Of a stretch of DNA of 23,331 nt, positions 8,701 through 19,198 are shown one piece after another. A program made the translations under genes and the position numbers. Source of the stretch: an uncultured Oscillospiraceae bacterium. Lineage in GTDB: Bacteria; Bacillota; Clostridia; Oscillospirales; Oscillospiraceae. Numbering within the stretch: the stretch's first letter is position 1; the number at the start of each line of letters is the position of its first letter. Where the stretch lies: NCBI GenBank assembly GCA_900752285.1, contig CAADUW010000157.1, forward strand, positions 1 through 23,331. The letters run 5' to 3'. The notes below the pieces were generated by a model, which saw only the letters and a program-made list of their open reading frames with translations, was not told the origin of the DNA and searched no databases.

Positions 8701-9479
8701 ACCCGCCGGTACAGATCGTTCAGATCGGAGGTAGCGAACCGGCCGCCGTCCAGCTGGATCATGGGTCGGATATCGGGAGGGATGACAGGCAGAACATCCA
8801 TGATCATCCAGCTGGGCCTATTGCCGGACTCCCGGAAGGCCTCCACGACCTCCAGACGCTTCACAAGGCGCAGCTTCTTCTGGGAGGATGCGGTTTTCAG
8901 CTCTGCACGCAGCTGCTCGGAAAGCTTGTCCAGATCGATCTGCTCCAGCAGTTCCTTGACAGCCTCGGCGCCCATGCCCGCCTTGAAATCGTCCTCGTAC
9001 TTTTCCCGCATGTCCCGGTACTCCTTTTCGGTGAGTACCTGATTCATGGCCAGAGGCGCGTCGCCCGGATCGGTCACGATATAGGCTGCAAAGTACAGCA
9101 CCTTCTCCAAGACCTTGGGGCTGATATCGAGGATCAGGCCCATCCGGGAAGGAATGCCCTTGAAATACCAGATGTGGCTGCAGGGAGCGGCCAGCTCAAT
9201 GTGGCCCATACGCTCCCGGCGTACCTTGGCACGGGTAACTTCCACGCCGCAGCGGTCGCAGATCTTACCCTTATACTTGATTTTCTTATATTTACCGCAG
9301 TGGCACTCCCAGTCCTTGGTGGGTCCGAAGATCCGCTCACAGTACAGGCCGTCCCGCTCGGGCTTCAGGGTACGATAGTTGATGGTTTCCGGCTTCTTGA
9401 CCTCGCCGTAGGACCACTGCCGGATCATTTCCGGCGAAGCGATGCCGATTTTAATTGCATCAAAGGTGGCATTTGCCAT
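5727..9479 (-). CDS. rpoC: DNA-directed RNA polymerase subunit beta'
   Basis: The beta' subunit of RNA polymerase, 1250 residues, close to the usual Firmicutes length of about 1200. The N-terminal zinc site has Cys59, Cys61, Cys74 and Cys77 (CHCG...CDRC). The active-site motif NADFDGD that binds catalytic magnesium is at 446-452. A second zinc site includes Cys residues in RDCGTTNG and [13 protein letters not shown]. The ATG at 9479 is chosen because AAGGAGG lies nine bases upstream; an in-frame extension reaches back into rpoB but has no support. The gene starts 13 bases after rpoB, so the pair is one operon. The last 25 residues are strongly acidic ([17 protein letters not shown]). A strong terminator follows. 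The next gene downstream is a signalling operon rather than the rpsL-rpsG-fusA genes found in the classical arrangement. Confidence 0.98.
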   Translation of the reverse strand: MANATFDAIKIGIASPEMIRQWSYGEVKKPETINYRTLKPERDGLYCERIFGPTKDWECHCGKYKKIKYKGKICDRCGVEVTRAKVRRERMGHIELAAPCSHIWYFKGIPSRMGLILDISPKVLEKVLYFAAYIVTDPGDAPLAMNQVLTEKEYRDMREKYEDDFKAGMGAEAVKELLEQIDLDKLSEQLRAELKTASSQKKLRLVKRLEVVEAFRESGNRPSWMIMDVLPVIPPDIRPMIQLDGGRFATSDLNDLYRRVINRNNRLKRLMQLHAPDIIVRNEKRMLQEAVDALIDNGRRGRAVTGANNRALKSLSDMLKGKQGRFRQNLLGKRVDYSGRSVIVVGPELKLYQCGVPKEMAIELFRPFVMKKLVSDGLANNIKSAKKMIDKGKTEVWDALDDIIKDRPVMLNRAPTLHRLGIQAFEPILVEGRALKLHPLCCTAFNADFDGDQMAIHVPLSPEAQAEARMLMLSANNLLRPQDGKPVTVPTQDMILGAYYLTYTRLGKAEKGAETVYVTDAGDTNLPAQTIVDADEFLAANKAASSVGKATAKFRPVHNYSSTEEAIAAYADGAVGLHAPIRVRFGKEVNGKMEYKIIDATVGRLIYNEPIPQDLGFVDRTQPGHEFDLEISFLVGKKQLGKIIDRCIRVHGFTIATEMLDRIKALGYKYSTKGAISVSIADMVVPAIKYELVHEAEGKVVEIENYFRQGFITNDERYRLVVQQWEKTTADVTNALQGNLDEFNPIYMMADSGARGSMAQIRQLAGMRGLMADTAGRTIEIPVKANFREGLSVLEYFISSRGARKGMTDTALRTADSGYLTRRMVDVSQEVIIRERDCGTTNGIWVGAVIEKGDVIDTFGNRIRGRYPVHDVVDPKTGELLHSKDVMMMPEDAAKFEAHGIEKIYIRTILACRARSGVCARCYGMNLATSKEVDLGEAVGIIAAQSIGEPGTQLTMRTFHSGGVAGDDITQGLPRVEELFEARRPKKMAQISELTGVVNIDETHRTALRNITVTADDGEVKVYQVPYSVGLKVSHGKVVQKGEPITDGALYPQDVLRISGVEAVQNYLVQSVQAVYRQQGVEINDKHIEVIIRQMMRKVRVEDAGDTNLLVGAAVDIFEFEDANTAIQQRIDAGETELKLAVSSPVLLGITKASLATDSFLSAASFQETTKVLTDAAIKGKVDHLVGLKENVIIGKLIPAGSGLMAYRDFQPGATPPSRLGQKPVEQPKEPVIEEDDDIDFPEEAEETEE

Positions 9480-9492
9480 AAACTGCGCCTCC

Positions 9493-13179
<3,687 letters not shown>

Positions 13180-13252
13180 CACAGCCTTTCTGAAAGATTG
13201 GGTGGTGGTTTGATACGCTTGGGCGGGTTGTCATTTTCTTTGATTTTCCCGC

Positions 13253-13281
13253 TTGACACCGGTGGAAGTCTGTGCTAGAAT
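13253..13281 (+). promoter_or_regulatory. Plus-strand promoter inside the rpoB leader
   Basis: On the plus strand TTGACA (13253-13258) and TAGAAT (13276-13281) are separated by exactly 17 bases, and TGC precedes the -10 as an extended element. This is one mismatch from the sigma-A consensus. No plus-strand protein gene follows; the next signal is a plus-strand terminator at 13382-13407. The promoter points directly at the rpoB promoter. Confidence 0.5.
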
Positions 13282-13335
13282 ACTCTCGCTGGGGGAGGAA
13301 TTCCCCGAAGGCAGACTGTCGCAGTATCGGCGTCT

Positions 13336-13364
13336 ATTATACATTCTTTTCATGAAATTGTCAA
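13336..13364 (-). promoter_or_regulatory. Promoter of rpoBC
   Basis: On the minus strand TTGACA (13359-13364) and TATAAT (13336-13341) are both perfect consensus with a 17-base spacer. The inferred start is near 13329, giving a leader of about 150 bases. Such a strong promoter fits a housekeeping operon that has been separated from the ribosomal protein genes that usually drive it. Confidence 0.88.
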
Positions 13365-13381
13365 TGGATAATTTCCCATTT

Positions 13382-13407
13382 TCGAGGCACGCCGCCTCGA
13401 TTTTTTT
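13382..13407 (+). terminator. Plus-strand intrinsic terminator upstream of the rpoB promoter
   Basis: A perfect 7-bp stem (TCGAGGC / GCCTCGA, 13382-13388 with 13394-13400) is followed by seven T residues at 13401-13407. On the minus strand there is no T-tract, so it works only for plus-strand transcripts, yet no plus-strand gene is present. It pairs naturally with the plus-strand promoter at 13253-13281. Confidence 0.7.
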
Positions 13408-13444
13408 GTATCTTTTTGGCTGTAGTCCTCCTCTGCCTCCCAAT

Positions 13445-13491
13445 CAGAAAATGTTCCCCGGAACGTGTCCGCCAAACACGTTCCGGGGAAC
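13445..13491 (-). terminator. Terminator of the glycan-utilisation operon
   Basis: A perfect 16-bp stem (13453-13468 with 13476-13491) and seven-base loop lies just after the GH2 stop codon, followed on the minus strand by ATTTTCTGATT. The plus strand also has a short T-run (CTCTTTTAT), so it may act in both directions. Confidence 0.85.
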
Positions 13492-13496
13492 CTCTT

Positions 13497-15224
13497 TTAT
13501 TTCTCGATGGCCGCAGGGTCTGCCATGGCCTTGCGCATGCGCTCTGCCAGCTCCGGAGGGAACTTCAGCTTTCTCCCGTAGGTATAGATGCCGTTGCGCT
13601 CCTGCTCCACATCGTAGAGTTGGGTATAGCACAGGGCGCAGATCGCGGGATTATCCAGCAGCGCCCGGGTCAGGCCCACATAGCGCTGCACATATTCCTC
13701 CATGGACCGGGGTGCACTGCCATAGCCCCAGCCGTTTTCATAGTTTTCGTCGTCCCAGAAAATTCCGCCGTACTCGCTGACAAAATAGGGCTGTCCCTCG
13801 TAGGTCTGCCGCTCGGGGCACCAGTTGTAGGCTTCGCCGCCCTGCGCCATGGGGGCATAGTGGGCAGCGAACTTCTCCACGTCCTGCTCGTAGTCGTGAA
13901 TGTCAAAAATATCCGTCGCTACATGGAAGTTGCCGCTGGTATCAATGACCGGGCGGGTGGAATCCAGCTCTTTGGTTGCCTTATAAATGGACAGCAGCAC
14001 CATATTATCCTGCCGGCGGCTGTTTTCATAGTCCCAAGTCTCATTGAAGGGACACCAGCCCACCAGCGCCGGGCTGTTGTAATCCCGGCGGACCGACTCC
14101 ATCCATGGGATCAGGTAGGATTCCAGAGACGCGGGGTTGGACAGATCCAGTCCCCAGTTACCGTACTCGCCCCAGACAAGATACCCCAGTCTGTCCGCCC
14201 AGTACAGATACCGGCGCTCAAACACCCGCTCATGCAGCCGGGCGCCGTTAAAGCCCATCGTCATGGACAGTTCAATATCCCGCTTCAGCGCTTCGTCCGA
14301 GGGAGCGGTGTAAATTCCGTCCGGGTAGAAGCCCTGATCCAGTACCAGCCGCTGGAACAGGGGTTTTCCGTTCAGCAAAATGGCGTTTTCGGACAGTCCC
14401 ACCGTGCGCATGCCGAAGTATCCCGCCACCACATCCGGGTCATTTTCCCCCAGCGTGAAGGTCACATCGTACAGTGCCGGGTGACCCGGCTCCCACAGCT
14501 CCAGCTTTGCGAGAGGTACGGTAAAGCGAACGGTATTCCCCGCCGCCCGGACATGTGCCCGTCCCACCGGCTCCCCGTTCAGGGTAACGGCGGCAGTCAG
14601 CGGCGTCACAGTCTGCACATCCTGCAAATACAGGCAGAAATGGGCAGCGCCGTTTTCCGGATCCGGCTCCACCCGGTAATCGGCAATATAAGCCGCCGGT
14701 GTGATCTCCATCCACACTGTCTGCCAGATACCGGTAGTTCTGGTATACTCGCAGCCGTGGGAGGCGTATTCCTCGCTCTGCTTTCCCCGGGGGATCAGAG
14801 GATCCCGGCAGTCATCCCACGCACACAGTACAATTCGGTTGACACCGGGCTTTGCGGCGGCGGTAGCGTCCAGCGTAAAGGGAGTATAGCCGCCAAAATG
14901 GGTACCCACGGAAATACCGTTGACCCACACCTCCGCAGAGTAATCCACCGCCTCAAAGTGCAGCAGCACATGCTCACCCCGGGTAAGCTCCGGGACTTCC
15001 ACAGTACGGGCATACCATACCGCGTTCATGAAGTCCTTATACCCTACGCCGGACAGCTCGCTCTCCGGACAGAAGGGTACGGTAATGCTGCCGCTCAGCT
15101 TTTCCGCCGTGAACAGTCTCCGGGCTTTCCCGGACTTTCCCTGATCGATCTCAAATTCCCAGGTCCCGTTCAGATTCTGCCAGTTTTCCCGCACCATCTG
15201 GGGTTCCATTCTGGGGATTGCCAT
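13497..15224 (-). CDS. Glycoside hydrolase family 2 enzyme (beta-galactosidase/beta-glucuronidase-like)
   Basis: A 575-residue GH2 enzyme. An N-terminal sugar-binding jelly-roll domain (about 1-175) is followed by an immunoglobulin-like domain (about 180-275) and a TIM-barrel catalytic domain. The acid/base is Glu395 in PFNETW and the nucleophile Glu484 in VSEYGG, each in its normal family context. The conserved GFNGARLHE and YTQLYDVEQERNGIYTY segments are also present. It has no signal peptide, so it is cytoplasmic and should act on imported sugars. The ATG at 15224 has AAAGGAG eight bases upstream; a longer in-frame start overlaps the upstream gene. It is the last gene of the operon. GH2 includes beta-galactosidases, beta-glucuronidases and beta-mannosidases, and the sequence alone does not let me choose among them. 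Confidence 0.9.
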   Translation of the reverse strand: MAIPRMEPQMVRENWQNLNGTWEFEIDQGKSGKARRLFTAEKLSGSITVPFCPESELSGVGYKDFMNAVWYARTVEVPELTRGEHVLLHFEAVDYSAEVWVNGISVGTHFGGYTPFTLDATAAAKPGVNRIVLCAWDDCRDPLIPRGKQSEEYASHGCEYTRTTGIWQTVWMEITPAAYIADYRVEPDPENGAAHFCLYLQDVQTVTPLTAAVTLNGEPVGRAHVRAAGNTVRFTVPLAKLELWEPGHPALYDVTFTLGENDPDVVAGYFGMRTVGLSENAILLNGKPLFQRLVLDQGFYPDGIYTAPSDEALKRDIELSMTMGFNGARLHERVFERRYLYWADRLGYLVWGEYGNWGLDLSNPASLESYLIPWMESVRRDYNSPALVGWCPFNETWDYENSRRQDNMVLLSIYKATKELDSTRPVIDTSGNFHVATDIFDIHDYEQDVEKFAAHYAPMAQGGEAYNWCPERQTYEGQPYFVSEYGGIFWDDENYENGWGYGSAPRSMEEYVQRYVGLTRALLDNPAICALCYTQLYDVEQERNGIYTYGRKLKFPPELAERMRKAMADPAAIEK

Positions 15225-15237
15225 ATTGTTTTCTCCT

Positions 15238-16158
15238 TTATATTGGGGATAATGCACGGATCCTTTCATCCGCTTCGCAGCTATCGCTTTGCATTTCCGC
15301 CTCGTCCAGCACCAGCTTCCCGTTTTCTTCCCGGAGATTCAGAAGCACCGGGCGTTCCAACGGAGTTTCATTGGGGGCATGGATAGCAAGGCGCAGCCTG
15401 CTGTCAAAGTCCCGAAAGATCATGCCGTGTCCGCCGTCTTTTGTATACAGCGGGTTTTCCTCCTGCACCCAGGGGCCGTGAATTCCGTTTTCCGAATAGG
15501 CAGCGCCCAGTGCATAGCCGTCCGCTCCAAAGCTGGACCAGAGCATGGCAAGCCTGCCGCCGGAAAGCCGGTGCAGGAAGGGGCCGTCAGTCACCAGTCC
15601 GTCCGCACTGCCGTCCACAGGCCTTGTCCAGACCGCGTCCGAAGCGCGGAACAGGGTCACGGGGTCTCCCACTGCCGCCGTCAGCTCCCGGTTCAGCTCC
15701 ACCAGTTCCATGGTTCCGTCCCGAACCTGAAGCCACTCATGGGCAAAAACGGAGTAATATTTCCCGTTTTCTTCAAAAAAGGTCCCATCCAGACAGTCCC
15801 AGTCCCGGGGCGTATAGGGCCCGTCCGAAATGGGAGCATAGGGCCCCCGGGGGCTGTCTGCCCGAAGGATCTGGGTTCCCCGGTGGGCGCCTTCCCGATA
15901 GAAGCTGGCAAACATATAATAGCTCCCGGCGATTCTGTGAACCTCCGGCGCCCAGAAATTTTTGTCGGCCCAGAAGTTTTCCGGCGGCTGAAACGCGGGG
16001 AAGGGGCCCTCATAATTCCGAAGGTCACGGGTGTAGTAGCAGTCGAAGCCCATCCCGTTCTGCCACGGATCGGCGGACGTGGTGCCAAACAGGTAGTACC
16101 CTTCTCCCTCCCGGAGAAAGAAGGGATCCCGGATCCGGATTTCCTCCGCAGTTTTCAA
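15238..16158 (-). CDS. GH43-like five-bladed beta-propeller glycosidase
   Basis: A 306-residue protein resembling GH43 arabinosidase/xylosidase-type enzymes. It has the N-terminal catalytic-base motif RDPFF (Asp11), WAPEVH at about 69-74, Asp124 in CLDGTFF as the pKa-modulating Asp, and GGHGMIF with the conserved His244. The position where GH43 usually has its general-acid Glu reads TDGPF (Asp191). The enzyme may therefore be a distinct subfamily or have altered activity. It starts with TTG at 16158, overlapping the alpha-galactosidase stop as TTGA, with GGAGG seven bases upstream. No signal peptide is seen. Its substrate is likely a side chain of the same oligosaccharide as the neighbouring GH36 and GH2 enzymes. 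Family membership is fairly clear; activity is not. Confidence 0.82.
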   Translation of the reverse strand: MKTAEEIRIRDPFFLREGEGYYLFGTTSADPWQNGMGFDCYYTRDLRNYEGPFPAFQPPENFWADKNFWAPEVHRIAGSYYMFASFYREGAHRGTQILRADSPRGPYAPISDGPYTPRDWDCLDGTFFEENGKYYSVFAHEWLQVRDGTMELVELNRELTAAVGDPVTLFRASDAVWTRPVDGSADGLVTDGPFLHRLSGGRLAMLWSSFGADGYALGAAYSENGIHGPWVQEENPLYTKDGGHGMIFRDFDSRLRLAIHAPNETPLERPVLLNLREENGKLVLDEAEMQSDSCEADERIRALSPI

Positions 16159-18356
16159 GCCTGCTCCTCCACCGCCGTCAGAACGATCAGCGCGCTGGAA
16201 TAATCCTGCTCCAATCGGGGAGCCAGAAGCCCGGCGTACATCCAGCCTGCACCGGAACGCACCTCGCCTGTCAGGCTGCTGCGGTAGTACAGGTTTTCCG
16301 CAAGTCCCACGGGATTCAGGCGGACGGCACGGAATCTTGCTCGGCTCTCCACCTCCACATAGTCAATAACCGCGGTTTTCCGATCTTTGGATACCGCCAT
16401 CAGTGCGTCATAACTGTGATTCTCCCGGAAGGATGCCAGCCGGTAGTAGTCCCCGTCGTGGAAAACGGGACCGAACTTCCGGTACTCCTCCAGCTGGGTG
16501 GGGATCATTGCCTTCTCCTCCGGTGTCAGTCTGGTCAGATCCAGTTCGTAGCCGAAGCAGCCGGGCAAACTGACCCGTCCCCGGGTCTCAAAGGGTGTCG
16601 TCCGGTGGTTGGTATGGCTGGGGCAGGCCGCCACATGGGCGCCCATGGAGGACAGCGGATACACCAGCGCCGTCCCCTCCTGAATTGCCAGCCGGTCGAT
16701 GGCTTCCGTATTGTCAGAGGTCCAGATCTGGGGGCTGTAGTATAGCATGCCCGCGTCGAACCGCCCGCCGCCGCTGCAGCAGTTTTCCAGCAGCAGCTCC
16801 GGGAAATCCGTCACCAGCCGCTCCTGAAGTTCATAAACGCCCAGCATGTATCGGTGGTACAGTTCGCCCTGCCTGTCCGGTCCCAGCCAGGGGCTGTATA
16901 CGTCCGTCAGCGCCCGGTTCATGTCCCACTTGACATAGGCAACCTTCGCTTCGGAGAGCACCTTGAAGATCTGAGAATAGACCGCGTCCCGAACCTCTTT
17001 CCGGGAATAGTCCAGCACCAGCTGGTTCCGGGACTGGGTTGGGGTCCGCCCCGGGATTTGCAGCGCGTAATCCGGGTGGGCACGGTACAGATCGGAATCC
17101 GGGGAAACCATTTCCGGCTCCACCCACAGACCGAACCGCAGCCCCATTCTGTTCAGTTCCTCCGACAGGAATTTCAGCCCGCCGGGAAGCTTCCGCTCGT
17201 TTACCACCCAGTCGCCCAGACCGGAACGATCATCGTCCCGCTTGCCGAACCAGCCGTCGTCCAGCACCAGCATTTCGATGCCCGCTTTGGCGGCTTCCCG
17301 TCCGATGGACAGAATTTTTTCCGTATCAAAGCCGAAATAGGTTGCTTCCCAGTTGTTCACGAGGGAAGGTCTTTCCTTATTTTTATAGGGTCCCCGTACC
17401 AGATGGTTCCGGTACAGGTCATGGAAGGCGTGGGTCATACCGGAAAGGCCGGTACCGGACCAGGTCATCACCGCTTCCGGGGTCTGGAAGGATTCTCCCG
17501 GCAGGAGCTGCCAGCTGAAATCCCGGGGATGGATGCCCATCACAAGGCGCAGCTGTCCCTGCTGGGTCAGTTCCGTCTGGGCAAGGAAGTTCCCGGAGTA
17601 GACCAGATTGAAGCCCCGGACCTCCCCCTGCAGTTGGGTCGCGTTCCGATCCAGGACCGCAAGGAACGGCTGCTCCTGATGGGAGGAAATTCCCCGGTGG
17701 GAAGCAACGCCCTGCTTGCCCATGGTAATGGGACGGCGGTTGATCATCCGCTCGGCAGACCAGTTTCCGTGAAGAGTCAGAAGATCCTGCGGATCCTGCC
17801 CGTCCATGTCCAGACACAGAGACAGTGCCCGTTCCAGCCGGATGGTGCTGCCCGTGGTGTTTTCGATCCGCGCACTGCGGCAGATGGCGTCAATTTTGGT
17901 AAATGCCGTGTAGTACAGACGCACGGTCAAGCCCAGAGTTCTGTCCTCCGCGACGACCTCCAGCGTGGCACAGTCGTCCTCCCCGCCGTAGGTTGCGGGC
18001 AGTCCCGGAAGCGCAGGTTTTCCGCCGTAAATGGCATGGCTTTTATAGGTCAGACCACAGGCGCCGAAGCCCTCGGGCGTCCGGAGACACAGGCAGGGTT
18101 CCTTCATATCTCCCAGTCCGTCACCGGAATACTCTGCCTGCAATCCGTCCTGAAAGGCCAGCCGTTCGCCGGGCTTCCGGCTGGGATAGTTTTGTGCCTC
18201 CGTCCGCAGCATTTCCGGCGGAAGATCATCCGGGATCCTGCGCCCGTAGTACAAATGGGCAAGGAAGCCCTCTTTATCCAGAATGCAGAACTGGTAGGTA
18301 GAATTGGGGGTATCCAGACGGAATACCCGGCTGTTTTCGTGAAAAGAGACGTTCAT
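16155..18356 (-). CDS. Alpha-galactosidase, glycoside hydrolase family 36
   Basis: Removes terminal alpha-galactose from oligosaccharides such as raffinose-type sugars or galactomannan fragments. The 733 residues match the usual length of large bacterial GH36 enzymes. An N-terminal beta-sandwich domain (about 1-325) leads into the TIM barrel, with NNWEATYF at 334-341, the nucleophile Asp478 in KWDMNR, the CCSGGGRFD segment at about 526-534 and the acid/base Asp548 in WTSDNTEAIDR. All expected catalytic residues are intact. No signal peptide is present, so it is cytoplasmic. The ATG at 18356 has GGAGG seven bases upstream and lies 14 bases after the MBL gene. Its stop overlaps the GH43-like start. 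It is the most securely identified enzyme of the operon and so the best clue that the substrate contains alpha-galactosides. Confidence 0.95.
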   Translation of the reverse strand: MNVSFHENSRVFRLDTPNSTYQFCILDKEGFLAHLYYGRRIPDDLPPEMLRTEAQNYPSRKPGERLAFQDGLQAEYSGDGLGDMKEPCLCLRTPEGFGACGLTYKSHAIYGGKPALPGLPATYGGEDDCATLEVVAEDRTLGLTVRLYYTAFTKIDAICRSARIENTTGSTIRLERALSLCLDMDGQDPQDLLTLHGNWSAERMINRRPITMGKQGVASHRGISSHQEQPFLAVLDRNATQLQGEVRGFNLVYSGNFLAQTELTQQGQLRLVMGIHPRDFSWQLLPGESFQTPEAVMTWSGTGLSGMTHAFHDLYRNHLVRGPYKNKERPSLVNNWEATYFGFDTEKILSIGREAAKAGIEMLVLDDGWFGKRDDDRSGLGDWVVNERKLPGGLKFLSEELNRMGLRFGLWVEPEMVSPDSDLYRAHPDYALQIPGRTPTQSRNQLVLDYSRKEVRDAVYSQIFKVLSEAKVAYVKWDMNRALTDVYSPWLGPDRQGELYHRYMLGVYELQERLVTDFPELLLENCCSGGGRFDAGMLYYSPQIWTSDNTEAIDRLAIQEGTALVYPLSSMGAHVAACPSHTNHRTTPFETRGRVSLPGCFGYELDLTRLTPEEKAMIPTQLEEYRKFGPVFHDGDYYRLASFRENHSYDALMAVSKDRKTAVIDYVEVESRARFRAVRLNPVGLAENLYYRSSLTGEVRSGAGWMYAGLLAPRLEQDYSSALIVLTAVEEQA

Positions 18357-18370
18357 AGGGATCCCTCCGT

Positions 18371-19195
18371 TCAGAATGTCAGGCTCATGCCGTCATAGGA
18401 CGCCAGAAAGCCGTACTTTTCCGCCTCCGCCGACAGCTCCTCATGGAGCCAGCCTCCGTTGTGAGAAAAATGGTTAACAACCCAGACCGTGTGATCATCG
18501 GCAAGACCGGCTTTGATCAGCCGCTCCTTCTGATCCACATCGTCATAAAAGCCCATGTGGTAAGTTCCGTCCCGGTACTTCTGCTGGGTGCAGTCCAGAC
18601 TCACAAGGTTCAGCTTTCCGCCGCAGGCAGCCAGTGCTTCCATGTTTTCCTCCGTCAGGGCCCCGGTGTCATGGGCATACAGCAGCGCCTTTCCGTCCTT
18701 CTCGATCCGGTAGAACAGGCACTCCTCCGTTTTTGTGTGGGTTGCCCGGAGGGCAAGGATCTGATACCCCCGTACATTCACCGTATCATTGGCGGCCAGC
18801 CGGTGGAACCGGAACCGGGCTTCCTCACCGCCGAGGCTCACGCCGCACCGCAGCAGCTTCTGCTCCACGGTGGCATTGCCGTAAACCTCCAGAAGGCCCC
18901 GGCGGGTGTGGGAGTAGGGCTCCCGCAGCAGCTCCAGATCCTCCGGATAGCAGTGGTCGCTGTGGCTGTGGGTAAACAGCAGCGCTTCCACCGACGTCAG
19001 GTCCAGTCCGTAATACAGGCTGTGCAGATTGTTTTCCGGGGGCAGATCCAGCAGCAGGTCATCATTGACCAGTGCCTGTGAACGGGTGCGGATGTTCTTT
19101 CCGCCCCGGCGCAGCGCCTCCCGGCACAGATCGCACCGGCAGAATACACCGGGCCACCCCTCCCCTGCCGCGGTTCCGTAATAGGTGATTTTCAT
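18371..19195 (-). CDS. Metallo-beta-lactamase-fold hydrolase, PhnP-like
   Basis: A 274-residue MBL-fold metal-dependent hydrolase. The metal motif THSHSDH supplies His76, His78, Asp80 and His81; His153, Asp176 (YAHDTG) and His242 (NHFSH) are likely further ligands. A structural zinc site CRCDLC (Cys19, Cys21, Cys24) near the N-terminus resembles PhnP, the phosphodiesterase of carbon-phosphorus lyase pathways that opens cyclic ribose phosphates. No phn genes are nearby. The gene lies three bases after the DUF5054 gene, whose stop overlaps this gene's GGAGG, and 14 bases before the alpha-galactosidase. A role on a phosphorylated or lactone form of the imported sugar is possible. The fold is secure; the substrate is unknown. 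Confidence 0.85.
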   Translation of the reverse strand: MKITYYGTAAGEGWPGVFCRCDLCREALRRGGKNIRTRSQALVNDDLLLDLPPENNLHSLYYGLDLTSVEALLFTHSHSDHCYPEDLELLREPYSHTRRGLLEVYGNATVEQKLLRCGVSLGGEEARFRFHRLAANDTVNVRGYQILALRATHTKTEECLFYRIEKDGKALLYAHDTGALTEENMEALAACGGKLNLVSLDCTQQKYRDGTYHMGFYDDVDQKERLIKAGLADDHTVWVVNHFSHNGGWLHEELSAEAEKYGFLASYDGMSLTF

Positions 19196-19198
19196 GGC

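Larger units (their letters stand above)
13288..13407 (+). ncRNA. Candidate small RNA antisense to the 5' end of the rpoB message
   Basis: The interval runs from the start site predicted from the promoter at 13253-13281 to the terminator at 13382-13407, about 120 bases. It overlaps the first 40 or so bases of the predicted rpoB leader and runs across the rpoB promoter. A small GC-rich hairpin (GGGGA...TCCCC) lies near its 5' end. It has no convincing ORF and does not resemble a known RNA family that I recognise. It may regulate rpoBC by antisense pairing or promoter collision, or be a fortuitous promoter closed off by a terminator. The rest of the 317-base gap between the glycoside hydrolase gene and rpoB holds the rpoB promoter, its leader and the minus-strand terminator at 13445-13491. 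Confidence 0.35.
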
